Source of the DNA: Pseudomonas sp. HMWF032
Lineage (GTDB): Bacteria > Pseudomonadota > Gammaproteobacteria > Pseudomonadales > Pseudomonadaceae
Assembly (NCBI RefSeq): GCF_003060885.1
Contig: NZ_QAIG01000013.1
Location: forward strand, 1 to 64,000
DNA: 64,000 bases
Direction of reading: 5' to 3'
In this document: piece by piece, positions 1-7,693 of the stretch
Position numbering within the stretch: position 1 is the stretch's first letter
Layout of the letters: every line of letters begins with the position of its first letter
The notes under the pieces: generated by a model
Told to the model about the DNA's origin: nothing
The model's input: the letters and a program-made list of their open reading frames with translations, nothing else
The model's database searches: none
Position numbers and translations under genes: made by a program

Positions 1-1
1 T

Positions 2-258
2 TACCGCCGGCACCGAGCCGAATGCCTCGCACACGTTGATGCTCGATGCGCGCAGCGGCGGGGCGGTTGAAATGCCAGCGACCAACGGCCCTGGTACATG
101 GATGCGCTGTCGATGTCGCAGCCGCTGCATTTGGGCGACTACGGCGACATGCCAATGGGAATTCTCAGGGCGGGGCTGGATATGCTGACCATCATCGGGC
201 TCGGCAGCGGCCTGTAACGCTGCTGGGTTCGCCGGCGAACTCCGACCACACAACCTGA
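2..258 (+). pseudogene. Decayed C-terminal tail of a PepSY-type iron-regulated membrane protein
   Basis: The first bases read as the end of a PepSY-associated transmembrane protein: 'LMLDARSG' near base 40, then after a frame change 'QPLHLGDYG' and 'DMLTIIGLGSGL', followed after an in-frame TAA (215-217) by 'WVRRRTP'. In the intact family the last two blocks are one continuous reading, ending Gly-Leu-Tyr-Leu-Trp-Trp-Val-Arg-Arg. At least one frameshift near base 100 and one stop are therefore needed. The upstream part lies outside the window. The family assignment is from memory of these motifs; sequencing error at two separate places is possible but less likely than decay. Confidence 0.5.
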
Positions 259-276
259 GCGCTCGGAGGCCACAGC

Positions 277-414
277 GTGCACTGGCGTCAGTCGACCTTG
301 GCCCTGCCACTGCTGATTGTCCTGCTTGGCGCCATCGGCCTGATCAGTGCGCGGCTGGGTGATAGCGGCTGGGATGCTGCGGCCTGGCGGGGCCTCGGCT
401 TGCCCGCCGTATGA
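277..414 (+). CDS. Small single-span membrane protein, 45 aa
   Basis: A GTG-started frame of 45 codons with one hydrophobic segment (about residues 8-26, rich in Leu, Ile, Gly) and a short Trp-containing tail ending 'GLGLPAV'. It starts 19 bases after the PepSY-like tail, and small proteins of this kind commonly follow PepSY membrane proteins in Pseudomonas, so it may once have been co-transcribed. There is a GGAGG-like ribosome site (264-268) at suitable spacing. Function unknown. It may be a relic, since its presumed partner is broken. Confidence 0.45.
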   Translation: MHWRQSTLALPLLIVLLGAIGLISARLGDSGWDAAAWRGLGLPAV

Positions 415-462
415 GGGGGTGGGCCACGGCTGCGACGCTGAGGCCCATGTTCTGTGGGCTAC

Positions 463-537
463 GACCTTGGTCTAGAACACTGAAAGCTACGACTAAGGTC
501 GTCTGTCACTCCGCCGGCGTGAGCCTAGAGTAGGCTC
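463..537 (+). promoter_or_regulatory. Palindromes in the actP-operon promoter
   Basis: Three dyads sit upstream of the DUF485/actP pair: GACCTTGGTC (463-472), CGACTAAGGTCG (490-501), and an inverted repeat with 7-bp arms GAGCCTA/TAGGCTC around a 3-base loop (521-537), the last ending 28 bases before the start codon. The first two resemble each other (CTACGAC...GGTC), as expected for paired sites of a LuxR/NarL-type response regulator such as those controlling acetate genes in Pseudomonas and Vibrio. The regulator identity is inference. Confidence 0.4.
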
Positions 538-565
538 ATCACCCCAACGTCGGAGGACAACAATA

Positions 566-877
566 ATGCACGACGACAGCTACGCGCGGATTCAATCAAA
601 TCCGCGCTTCCAGGAACTGGTCGCCAAGCGCGAACGCTTTGCCTGGACACTCTCAGCCATCATGCTCGGCCTGTACGTGGCCTTTATCCTGCTGATCGCC
701 TTCGAGCCGCAATTGCTCGGCACGCGTATCAGTGCCGACTCACCGATTACCTGGGGTATTCCCATGGGCGTCGGTTTGATCCTCTCGGCCTTCGTGCTGA
801 CCGGTATCTACGTGCAACGCGCCAATGGTGAATTCGACACCCTCAACCAGGCCGTACTCGACGAGGTGCAGAAATGA
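566..877 (+). CDS. yjcH: DUF485 membrane protein, partner of ActP (YjcH type)
   Basis: A 103-residue inner-membrane protein with two transmembrane spans (about residues 27-47 and 63-84), the usual size and topology of the DUF485 (YjcH) family. It begins 'MHDDSYARIQSNPRF' and has a strong GGAGG ribosome site. Its last four bases (ATGA) are shared with the start of actP, so the two are translationally coupled, the standard arrangement for acetate/solute symporters of the SSS family. Its role is not biochemically settled; it is presumed to assist or stabilise the symporter. Confidence 0.88.
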   Translation: MHDDSYARIQSNPRFQELVAKRERFAWTLSAIMLGLYVAFILLIAFEPQLLGTRISADSPITWGIPMGVGLILSAFVLTGIYVQRANGEFDTLNQAVLDEVQK

Positions 878-2532
878 TCGCACGCATTCTCACGGCCATC
901 GGTCTGATGGCGCTGGCCCCTGCTCTGTGGGCCGCTGGGGCGCTGGAAGGCGATGTCCAGCGCCAGCCACTGAACACCTCGGCCATTGTGATGTTCCTCG
1001 CCTTTGTTGGCGCAACGCTGTACATCACCTACTGGGCGTCCAAGCGCAACACCTCGACTTCCGACTTCTATACTGCGGGCGGCAGCATTACCGGCTTCCA
1101 GAACGGCCTGGCGATCGCCGGCGACTACATGTCGGCGGCCTCGTTCCTGGGTATTTCCGCGCTGGTATTCACCTCTGGCTATGACGGCCTGATCTACTCG
1201 ATCGGCTTCCTGGTCGGCTGGCCGGTGATCCTGTTCCTGATCGCCGAACGCCTGCGCAACCTTGGCAAGTACACCTTTGCCGACGTCGCCTCCTACCGCC
1301 TCGGGCAAACGCAGATTCGTACCCTGTCCGCCAGCGGTTCGCTGGTAGTCGTCGCGTTCTACCTGATCGCACAGATGGTCGGTGCCGGCAAGCTGATCGA
1401 ACTGTTGTTCGGCCTGGAATACCACGTGGCGGTGATCCTGGTCGGCATCCTGATGGTGCTGTACGTGCTGTTCGGCGGCATGTTGGCGACCACCTGGGTA
1501 CAGATCATCAAGGCCGTACTGCTGCTTTCCGGTGCCTCGTTCATGGCCCTGATGGTGATGAAACACGTCGACTTCGACTTCGCCCGGCTGTTCAGCGAAG
1601 CCATTGCCGTGCACCCCAAAGGCGAGGCGATCATGAGCCCCGGCGGCCTGGTGAAAGACCCGATTTCGGCAATCTCCCTCGGCTTGGCGCTGATGTTCGG
1701 TACCGCTGGCCTGCCGCACATCCTCATGCGCTTCTTCACCGTGAGCGATGCCAAGGAAGCGCGTAAGTCGGTGTTCTACGCCACGGGCTTTATCGGCTAC
1801 TTCTACATCCTGACCTTCATCATCGGCTTCGGCGCGATCCTGCTGGTCAGCACCAACCCGGACTTCAAGGACGCCACCGGCGCTCTGCTCGGCGGTAACA
1901 ACATGGCGGCGGTGCACCTGGCCAACGCCGTGGGCGGCAGCTGGTTCCTCGGCTTTATCTCGGCCGTGGCCTTCGCCACCATCCTCGCGGTGGTAGCCGG
2001 TCTGACCCTGGCCGGTGCCTCGGCGGTGTCCCACGACCTGTACGCCAGCGTGCTGAAGAAAGGCAAAGCCAACGAGAAGGATGAGCTGCGCGTATCGAAG
2101 ATCACCACTGTGGCCCTCGGCGTCCTGGCCATCGGCCTGGGCATCGCCTTCGAGAAGCAGAACATTGCCTTCATGGTCGGTCTGGCCTTCTCCATCGCGG
2201 CCAGTTGCAACTTCCCGGTGCTGATTCTCTCCATGTACTGGAAGAACCTGACGACCCGTGGTGCCATGATCGGCGGCTGGATGGGCCTGGTCACCGCAGT
2301 GACCCTGATGATCCTCGGCCCAACCGTCTGGGTGCAGGTGCTGGGTAATGCTCAGGCGATCTTCCCTTACGAGTACCCAGCGCTGTTCTCGATGGCCATC
2401 GCCTTCATCGGTATCTGGTTCTTCTCGGTGACGGATAAATCTGTGGCGGCCGGCGATGCCCGTGCCCGCTTTATCCCACAGTTCGTACGCTCGCAAACGG
2501 GCCTGGGTGCCAGCGGTGCCAGCGCCCACTAA
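874..2532 (+). CDS. actP: Cation/acetate symporter ActP
   Basis: A 552-residue sodium:solute symporter (SSS) family permease with about thirteen hydrophobic spans and an N-terminal signal-like segment ending 'ALWAAGALEG'. It carries family hallmarks such as 'SDFYTAGGSITGFQNGLAIAGDYMSAASFLG' split over residues 63-95 and 'VAGLTLAGASAVSHDLYA'. ActP imports acetate, glycolate and related short carboxylates with sodium or protons. It overlaps the DUF485 gene by four bases and is followed at once by a terminator, so the operon is two genes. Length matches E. coli ActP (549 aa). Confidence 0.93.
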   Translation: MIARILTAIGLMALAPALWAAGALEGDVQRQPLNTSAIVMFLAFVGATLYITYWASKRNTSTSDFYTAGGSITGFQNGLAIAGDYMSAASFLGISALVFTSGYDGLIYSIGFLVGWPVILFLIAERLRNLGKYTFADVASYRLGQTQIRTLSASGSLVVVAFYLIAQMVGAGKLIELLFGLEYHVAVILVGILMVLYVLFGGMLATTWVQIIKAVLLLSGASFMALMVMKHVDFDFARLFSEAIAVHPKGEAIMSPGGLVKDPISAISLGLALMFGTAGLPHILMRFFTVSDAKEARKSVFYATGFIGYFYILTFIIGFGAILLVSTNPDFKDATGALLGGNNMAAVHLANAVGGSWFLGFISAVAFATILAVVAGLTLAGASAVSHDLYASVLKKGKANEKDELRVSKITTVALGVLAIGLGIAFEKQNIAFMVGLAFSIAASCNFPVLILSMYWKNLTTRGAMIGGWMGLVTAVTLMILGPTVWVQVLGNAQAIFPYEYPALFSMAIAFIGIWFFSVTDKSVAAGDARARFIPQFVRSQTGLGASGASAH

Positions 2533-2550
2533 ACAGGGGTGATGCAGTAC

Positions 2551-2580
2551 AAAAAGGGCAGCCTCAGGGCTGCCCTTTTT
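2551..2580 (+). terminator. Intrinsic terminator after actP
   Basis: AAAAAGGGCAGCC, a short loop, then GGCTGCCCTTTTT: a GC-rich stem flanked by A and T runs, 18 bases after the actP stop. It could work in both directions but no leftward gene ends here. Confidence 0.9.
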
Positions 2581-2665
2581 ATTGCGCGCCGTACGTGGTT
2601 CACTCCAGGCTACAACTTCTACGATCATTACCATGCGCAGCCACCCCACACTTCAGGAACCCACA

Positions 2666-3295
2666 ATGTCCAACCCGAGCATGACCCTGTTCTACACCGC
2701 CACCTCGCCCTTTGTGCGCAAAGTCATGGTGCTGCTGCACGAGACTGGCCAGCTGGGCCGCGTGCAACTAGAAGAAGTGCAACTCAGCCCAACCAGCCCC
2801 AGCAGTGTGGTTAATGCCGGCAACCCGGCCGGCAAGATTCCCGCCCTGCGTCTGGCTGACGGCTCGGTGCTGCACGACAGCCGGGTGATACTCGACTACC
2901 TCGACCGCCAGCATGTCGGCGAACCCCTGATCCCGCACGATGGCCCGGCCCGCTGGCGGCGCCTGACCCTGGCCTCACTGGCCGATGCAGTCCTTGATGC
3001 CGCCGTGCTGATCCGCTACGAAACCTTTCTGCGCCCCGAAGAAAAACGCTGGGATCAATGGCAGGCCGCGCAGCAGGAGAAAATCGAACGCGCCCTGCAG
3101 CAGTTTGAAAGCGAGGCGGTTGCCGAGCTGGCCAGCCACTTCGATATCGCCGCCATCACCCTGGCCTGCGTCTTCGGCTACCTCGACCTGCGCCAGCCCG
3201 AGCTGAACTGGCGTGAACGCTACCCACAACTGGCCGGCTGGTATGCCGACGTCAGTCAGTTGCCGTCGATGCAGGCGACCGTCCCTCAGCAATGA
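2666..3295 (+). CDS. Glutathione S-transferase family protein
   Basis: 209 residues from the ATG at 2666; an upstream in-frame start at 2582 would overlap the terminator and adds non-family sequence. The N-terminal thioredoxin fold (residues 6-80) has 'LFYTATSPFVRKVMVLLHE' with the Ser usual in bacterial beta/theta-like GSTs, the cis-Pro segment 'NPAGKIPAL' and the glutathione-binding 'LHDSRVILDYLD' (Asp-Ser pair). The C-terminal helical domain covers residues 90-205. Cytosolic, substrate unknown. Stands alone between a terminator and a convergent operon. Confidence 0.88.
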   Translation: MSNPSMTLFYTATSPFVRKVMVLLHETGQLGRVQLEEVQLSPTSPSSVVNAGNPAGKIPALRLADGSVLHDSRVILDYLDRQHVGEPLIPHDGPARWRRLTLASLADAVLDAAVLIRYETFLRPEEKRWDQWQAAQQEKIERALQQFESEAVAELASHFDIAAITLACVFGYLDLRQPELNWRERYPQLAGWYADVSQLPSMQATVPQQ

Positions 3296-3306
3296 GCCAC
3301 GTCGGC

Positions 3307-3870
3307 TCAACCGTAGTAGCCAAAAACGATCAGGCCCTGGGCCGGAATCAACAGCAGGATGCCCTCGGGCTTGATGCTGTAGAAACTGCCTGGGCTCTGC
3401 ATCGCCACATTGATCAGCTGCTCCAGGCGCTCACTGGGTGAGGCGCAGGCCAAGGACAGCCAGCCGCCATCAGCATTTAGCTCGTCCGGCACCGGGCTCG
3501 GCTGCCAGGGCTCGAAGCGGTAATAAGGCTCGCTATAGCCACGGGCCTGCCGGGCCTGAGCGAGAAACCCCAGCGCGTCCTGGTGCAAGGCCCAACGGGT
3601 GTGCGCCGACATGCGCCACACTGCGACCCCACAACCTTCGCGCACGCCGCTTTCACCATCGATCAATAACACCGAAGTCGGCTCCAGCGATGCCGGCAGT
3701 ACATCGACCATGTGCTGTCGCTCAAACAGCTTATAGGCCAGGTACAGCCCCAGCATTAGCCAGATCAACAGCTGCAAGCCATACACCGTGCCGCGATACA
3801 GGGCCTTCAACCCACGTTTGCTCGACTCCATGGATAACCGATGCGTCGTCACCTCACCAGGCTCCCGCAT
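3307..3870 (-). CDS. Membrane-anchored protein of unknown function, 187 aa
   Basis: One N-terminal transmembrane segment (about residues 31-50, 'LLIWLMLGLYLAYKLF') followed by a ~135-residue soluble domain, probably periplasmic. The ATG at 3870 overlaps the end of the preceding gene by 17 bases; a second start at 3831 (MESSKRG) is possible and would give 174 aa. Last gene of a leftward chain of four overlapping genes after creD. I do not recognise the domain. The chain of overlaps suggests it works with the three small membrane proteins upstream. Confidence 0.65.
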   Translation of the reverse strand: MREPGEVTTHRLSMESSKRGLKALYRGTVYGLQLLIWLMLGLYLAYKLFERQHMVDVLPASLEPTSVLLIDGESGVREGCGVAVWRMSAHTRWALHQDALGFLAQARQARGYSEPYYRFEPWQPSPVPDELNADGGWLSLACASPSERLEQLINVAMQSPGSFYSIKPEGILLLIPAQGLIVFGYYG

Positions 3871-4120
3871 AGAAATAGAACAGCCACAGGCCAGCCATGC
3901 TTAGCCCACCCAGGCCCGCGGCGCCGACGTAAGCCTCACGATCAGCCGTAGCCAGCCAGCGGTAAGACAACCGCTGCAACCACAAGCCAAGCAGCGCCAG
4001 CGGGGTGAACAGCGTATTGAACGGCCAGGACGGCAGCAGAGCCCCGAGCAACAGCGCCAACAGATAACCCGCCTGCTGCCCCATCAGCAGCCCTTGCAGA
4101 ACGCCCCAGCACCGGCTCAT
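3854..4120 (-). CDS. Small multi-span membrane protein, 88 aa
   Basis: Begins 'MSRCWGVLQGLLMGQQ' at an ATG whose first bases are the TGA of the preceding 47-codon gene (ATGA overlap). Hydrophobic segments at about residues 16-35, 38-50 and 66-84 give two or three spans; the C-terminus is 'LFYFYAGAW'. It overlaps the next gene by 17 bases. A longer in-frame reading (starting at 4159 or 4324) exists, but its extra sequence is not hydrophobic and crosses the upstream genes. No family recognised. Confidence 0.55.
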   Translation of the reverse strand: MSRCWGVLQGLLMGQQAGYLLALLLGALLPSWPFNTLFTPLALLGLWLQRLSYRWLATADREAYVGAAGLGGLSMAGLWLFYFYAGAW

Positions 4121-4260
4121 CGCGGCGAACCTGCAGGCAACACTGGCAGACGCACGCATGAACGTCGTGTCGACACCGCCGGGGCAAACAAGCGGGCAAT
4201 CCGCCGCGCCAGCAGGTGCCCGGCGCGCGACTCTTCGCGCAAACCGATATGCCCGCTCAT
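4117..4260 (-). CDS. Very small basic protein, 47 aa, coupled to both neighbours
   Basis: The frame starts 'MSGHIGLREESRAGHLLARR' at an ATG overlapping the TGA of the 100-aa gene, and ends in a TGA overlapping the ATG of the 88-aa gene. Both junctions are ATGA, which argues that this short frame is translated. It is arginine rich with no transmembrane span. No family recognised. It might instead be a translational-coupling leader, or the remains of a larger gene. Confidence 0.45.
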   Translation of the reverse strand: MSGHIGLREESRAGHLLARRIARLFAPAVSTRRSCVRLPVLPAGSPR

Positions 4261-4559
4261 CGTACGTACCACAGGCGAAAAAAAACGGCGGCCAGCAGCA
4301 GGCCGATTTGCCCGAGCCCTGCACACAGGCTGAGAAAGGATTGCAGCGTAGCGTTCTGCGCCGCGTCGCTCAGGCCGGTCAGTTCGAACCAGAAGCCTTG
4401 CGGCAGTTGCAGGCTGAGCAGCGCCAGCGGCTTGCCGCTGAGTATCAGCGTATCGATCACGCCAAATTGACCACAGAACATCAAACCCAACAGCACCAGT
4501 AACGCGACCGCCAGGCCGAGGGTGCTGCATGCGGCAAACTGCACCAGTAAACGCATCAT
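4257..4559 (-). CDS. Small two-span membrane protein, 100 aa
   Basis: Begins 'MMRLLVQFAAC' with a good GGAGAG ribosome site 7-10 bases upstream. Hydrophobic segments at residues 8-32 and 73-95 with a short loop between them. Starts 47 bases after the creD stop on the same strand, so it probably shares the creD transcript. Its stop overlaps the next start (ATGA). No family recognised. Confidence 0.6.
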   Translation of the reverse strand: MMRLLVQFAACSTLGLAVALLVLLGLMFCGQFGVIDTLILSGKPLALLSLQLPQGFWFELTGLSDAAQNATLQSFLSLCAGLGQIGLLLAAVFFRLWYVR

Positions 4560-4605
4560 GATTGGCTCTCCAAGATGGGCGCAGCCTGGACTGCGCCCGG
4601 GTTGA

Positions 4606-5955
4606 TCAAAGGCTGCTAGCCGGGCTGGCTTTGCCTACGCCGTACCAGTCGAGTTTGCGGGTCAGCACCATCACGCCGGTCAGCACGCCGAACACCAGGA
4701 TCGAGCCCATCAGCAGCGCGTAGTCCTCGGCACTCAACAGGGCGAACAGCAAGCCGTACAACGCCGCCAGCAACAGGCCGAAGGCACCGCCACGCACAGC
4801 GCTGTGCAACACATGGCTGACGTAGAAACCGATCAGCGCCACACAGGCCAGCGCCGAAATACCGTAGGCAGTGGCGAAACTCAGGTGCTCGGACAACGAC
4901 AACAGCAGCAGGTAGAACAACGCCAACGACATGCCGACCAGGGCGTATTGCACCGGGTGCACCGCCATACGTTTGAGCACTTCAAAGAGGAAGAACACGG
5001 CGAAGGTCAGGCCGATAAACAGCAGCGCGTATTTGATCGCCCGCTCGGTTTTCAGGTACTGGTCCACCGGGTCGACAAAGCTCACGCCGAAGTGGCGTGC
5101 GGTCAGGGCATTGCAGCTGTCACCGCGAACACAGTCGGCCAGTGCTTCCTCCAGGTTGGTGGCGAAGAAACTGGTCTGCCAGTGCGCCTTGAAGCCCTTG
5201 TCTGTCACTTCACGGCTGCTCGGCAGGTATTCGCCGACAAAGCTCGGGTGAGGCCAGCCGGAGGTCAGCTCGACTCGGCTATCGCGACCCACCGGGGTGA
5301 TGCTCAACTGCTCAGTGCCCTGCAATTTCAGGTCGAAGGCGAACTCCAGGGTTTGCCCGCCCTGGGTATCCAGCGGCGGCAGCGGCGCATGCACACCGGC
5401 ACCGAAACGCTCCTCGGCGCTGCCGGGGGCGAAGCTCAGGGTCATGCCGTTGAAGCGCAGCTGCAGGTCATTGCTGATCCCGCGGATATCGCTGATGCCG
5501 ACCGAGAGAAACGGCTGATCGAACTGATACAGACCCAGCTCATCGCCCAGCCCCAGACGCGCCGGCAACTTGAAGGCGCCATTGATCTGGTTGTCGCTGC
5601 GGTACAACAGCGCCTTGTAGATACCGCGCGCACGCTCCTCGGTGCTGACCTGACCATTGAGCACAAAACGCTCCGGCAGGAAGTACAGGCGCCCCCGGCT
5701 CTTCTGCTCTTCCAGGTAACGCTCGCCGGTCTTGGCGTGGGTCTTCCACTGGTTCCATACCTTGGTGTAAGGCATCACCAGAATCGGCCCGGTGAGCTGC
5801 TGGCGGTAGCTGGAACTGCGCGCGATGTCCTGCAGCACCTCGGCGCGTTGGTACTGCCGCTCGCTCACCAGCCCGCCGATCATCGACAACGGCACCAGCA
5901 ACAACAAAATCAGCAGGGCAATGGCGCCCAGCTTGAAACCCAGGATACGGCTCAT
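4606..5955 (-). CDS. creD: Inner membrane protein CreD
   Basis: 449 residues starting 'MSRILGFKLGAIALLILLLL', preceded by GGAGAG; longer in-frame starts lack a ribosome site. N-terminal membrane span (residues 6-26), a large extracytoplasmic domain (about 30-300) and a C-terminal cluster of five or six spans (about 305-440), the classic CreD layout. CreD belongs to the CreBC regulon and is linked to envelope stress and beta-lactam response in Pseudomonas and Aeromonas. Here creD lies 2.8 kb from creC, separated by unrelated genes, and heads a run of small membrane-protein genes. Confidence 0.92.
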   Translation of the reverse strand: MSRILGFKLGAIALLILLLLVPLSMIGGLVSERQYQRAEVLQDIARSSSYRQQLTGPILVMPYTKVWNQWKTHAKTGERYLEEQKSRGRLYFLPERFVLNGQVSTEERARGIYKALLYRSDNQINGAFKLPARLGLGDELGLYQFDQPFLSVGISDIRGISNDLQLRFNGMTLSFAPGSAEERFGAGVHAPLPPLDTQGGQTLEFAFDLKLQGTEQLSITPVGRDSRVELTSGWPHPSFVGEYLPSSREVTDKGFKAHWQTSFFATNLEEALADCVRGDSCNALTARHFGVSFVDPVDQYLKTERAIKYALLFIGLTFAVFFLFEVLKRMAVHPVQYALVGMSLALFYLLLLSLSEHLSFATAYGISALACVALIGFYVSHVLHSAVRGGAFGLLLAALYGLLFALLSAEDYALLMGSILVFGVLTGVMVLTRKLDWYGVGKASPASSL

Positions 5956-6016
5956 GGTGCAACTCTCCGCGACGGTTAAGGTAGGCAGAGTCTGGGCGGC
6001 GCAAATGGTGGCTTTA

Positions 6017-6044
6017 TGGAGAGCAGATGGAGAGTGTGTGGAGA
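6017..6044 (-). promoter_or_regulatory. Three tandem TCTCCA boxes at 11-bp spacing upstream of creD
   Basis: On the creD strand TCTCCA occurs three times with starts exactly 11 bp apart (plus-strand TGGAGA at 6017, 6028 and 6039), 62-89 bases upstream of the creD start. Tandem hexamers on an 11-bp period are the usual footprint of OmpR-type response regulators; the published Aeromonas/E. coli cre-tag also uses an 11-bp period but with the word TTCAC. CreB binding is inference. Confidence 0.45.
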
Positions 6045-6130
6045 TACCGCACAGCTGCAAAGCAGGCCAATAGACAGCCGTCAGGGAAATGCGTAGCGTG
6101 CCGCTGATCGCCAAGTAAGGATGAACGGCC

Positions 6131-6571
6131 ATGACCCAGCACAACCCCTACGCCAGCCCGCAAGCCAGCGTCGTCGACGCAGAATCACGGGTATCCGACG
6201 AGCAGATCGCCGCACTCCCCATCTCGGATAAATGGAAACAGCGCTTTAGCGCGATCCACCATGCCGGTGGCATCAAGATGCCCAAGTTCAAGCAGCTGCC
6301 CGCCGAGGAGCGGCGCATGGCCTTCAGCTTCAACTTTCTGGCGTTCTTCTTTGGGCCGATCTACTACGCCATCAAGGGCATGTGGAAAAAGGGCCTGGCA
6401 CTGTTCCTGGTCTGCGCAGTGGTGGTTATCACCCTCGGCATCGGCCTGGACTACCTCGGTTACAGCAAGATCGCCAACGCGCTGGGCTATGGCATTGGTG
6501 CGGTATTCGCCGTACGCGCCAATATCGATTACTACAAGAAGATGCTGCTAAACGATAACGGCTGGTGGTAG
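6131..6571 (+). CDS. DUF2628 domain membrane protein
   Basis: 146 residues. A hydrophilic N-terminus (1-60, 'NPYASPQASV') is followed by the family core 'FSFNFLAFFFGPIYYAIKGMWKKGL' (residues 59-85 region) and three hydrophobic segments, ending 'RANIDYYKKMLLNDNGWW'. DUF2628 proteins are small inner-membrane proteins without assigned function. First gene of a rightward operon divergent from creD, so the creD operator lies within its promoter region too. Confidence 0.82.
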   Translation: MTQHNPYASPQASVVDAESRVSDEQIAALPISDKWKQRFSAIHHAGGIKMPKFKQLPAEERRMAFSFNFLAFFFGPIYYAIKGMWKKGLALFLVCAVVVITLGIGLDYLGYSKIANALGYGIGAVFAVRANIDYYKKMLLNDNGWW

Positions 6572-6581
6572 AGGTCCGCGC

Positions 6582-7415
6582 ATGATCCCCAGGGTATATG
6601 GCAGTCCTCATGGGCGACCACTGTTCTATTTTCATGGTGTGCCAGGCGCAGCGGTCGAAGCGGCGATGCTGCATCAAGCCGCCTTGACGCAGGGCATCAA
6701 GCTGCTGGTGGTGGCGCGCAACCTGCCGGGCGAACTCGACCGCGAGGACTACCTGCAACAGCTGGCGCAACAGGTCATGCAGCACGCGGCAGGCCAGCCG
6801 ATTCACCTGCTCGGCTTCTCCATCGGCGCCTGCCTGGCGTTGCGTGTCGCTGCACGCCTGGGCGAGCAGGTGGCCGCCGTTCACCTGCTCTCCGCCGCCG
6901 CCCCCTGGGAAGTGGCCAGCAACCGCGTCGGCATGGGCGCCGGGCGTTACACCTTTGGCTGGGCGCAGCATTCCCCACGACTCTTTCGCGCCTTTGCCAG
7001 CTACCAGGCACTGCTGGCGAATGTCAGCCCGCGCTTGTTGCTCAATCTGCTGTTCGCCGGTGCCGGCGGCAAGGACCGCGAGCTGCTGCGCCAGAGCGCT
7101 ACAGTGGACTGGCTGAAAACAATCCAGCGCGACTGCTTCCGACACGGCATCCACTCTTACGCACGGGACATCCACCTGTATGTCGAGCCCTGGGCCGCCG
7201 AGTTGCGTAACGTCACGGCCGCGGTCAACCTGTGGCATGGCGAAGCTGACAACTGGGCACCGATTGCCATGTCCATTTACCTGCAGCAGCAGTTGCCTGT
7301 GGTCACAGCCTTTACCCGCTGCGACGGCCAAGCTCATTACACGTGCCTGTTGGAAAACGCCGCAGCCGCGATGGCCTGCGTGCAAGGCCGAGCAGACCAA
7401 CCTCTACCCCGCTGA
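6582..7415 (+). CDS. Alpha/beta-fold hydrolase
   Basis: 277 residues, starting 10 bases after the DUF2628 gene. Shows the oxyanion-hole motif 'YFHGVPG' near residue 18 and the nucleophile elbow 'GFSIG' (Ser about residue 81). A candidate acid sits in 'NLWHGEADNWAP' (about 214-225) and a candidate catalytic His in 'DGQAHYTCLL' (about 250). This is the general layout of esterase/peptidase-like alpha/beta hydrolases; substrate unknown. No signal peptide, so cytosolic. Confidence 0.8.
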   Translation: MIPRVYGSPHGRPLFYFHGVPGAAVEAAMLHQAALTQGIKLLVVARNLPGELDREDYLQQLAQQVMQHAAGQPIHLLGFSIGACLALRVAARLGEQVAAVHLLSAAAPWEVASNRVGMGAGRYTFGWAQHSPRLFRAFASYQALLANVSPRLLLNLLFAGAGGKDRELLRQSATVDWLKTIQRDCFRHGIHSYARDIHLYVEPWAAELRNVTAAVNLWHGEADNWAPIAMSIYLQQQLPVVTAFTRCDGQAHYTCLLENAAAAMACVQGRADQPLPR

Positions 7416-7435
7416 ACACCCGCCAAGGATGGAGC

Positions 7436-7693
7436 ATGAGCACACTCGCACTGCCGCTGATCAACCTGCTGACACTCAGCGCCGACACCGTTCAGGGGGT
7501 GATCGATCTGTATATCCTTGCGGCGCTGGCCGGTGTGTGGATCTACCGCGACGGTCGCGCGCGGGGCAAATCGTTGGCCTACCTGGCGCCATTCTTCACC
7601 CTGACGGCAGTTTTTGTGTCAGTCGGTCTCTTACTTTACTTGGTGCTCCGCGCCTGGCCGCACACGGATACAGCAAACGGAGAATGCCAGTGA
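7436..7693 (+). CDS. Small membrane protein, 85 aa
   Basis: Starts 'MSTLALPLINLLTL' at ATG 7436 with an AAGGATGG ribosome site, 20 bases after the hydrolase. Two or three hydrophobic segments (residues 5-16, 22-38, 50-74). It overlaps the next gene by four bases (GTGA). Looks like a DUF2834-like small integral membrane protein, but I cannot assign it firmly. Same operon as the hydrolase and the DinB protein. Confidence 0.6.
   Translation: MSTLALPLINLLTLSADTVQGVIDLYILAALAGVWIYRDGRARGKSLAYLAPFFTLTAVFVSVGLLLYLVLRAWPHTDTANGECQ

Noticed and set aside
808..2649. 613-codon minus-strand frame over actP
   Set aside because: Exact antisense of a clear SSS symporter; composition is His/Gln/Arg rich as expected of a GC-driven shadow.
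3854..4324. 156-codon reading of the 88-aa gene
   Set aside because: The extra N-terminal part overlaps two other frames and looks non-coding; the ATGA-coupled start at 4120 explains the locus better.
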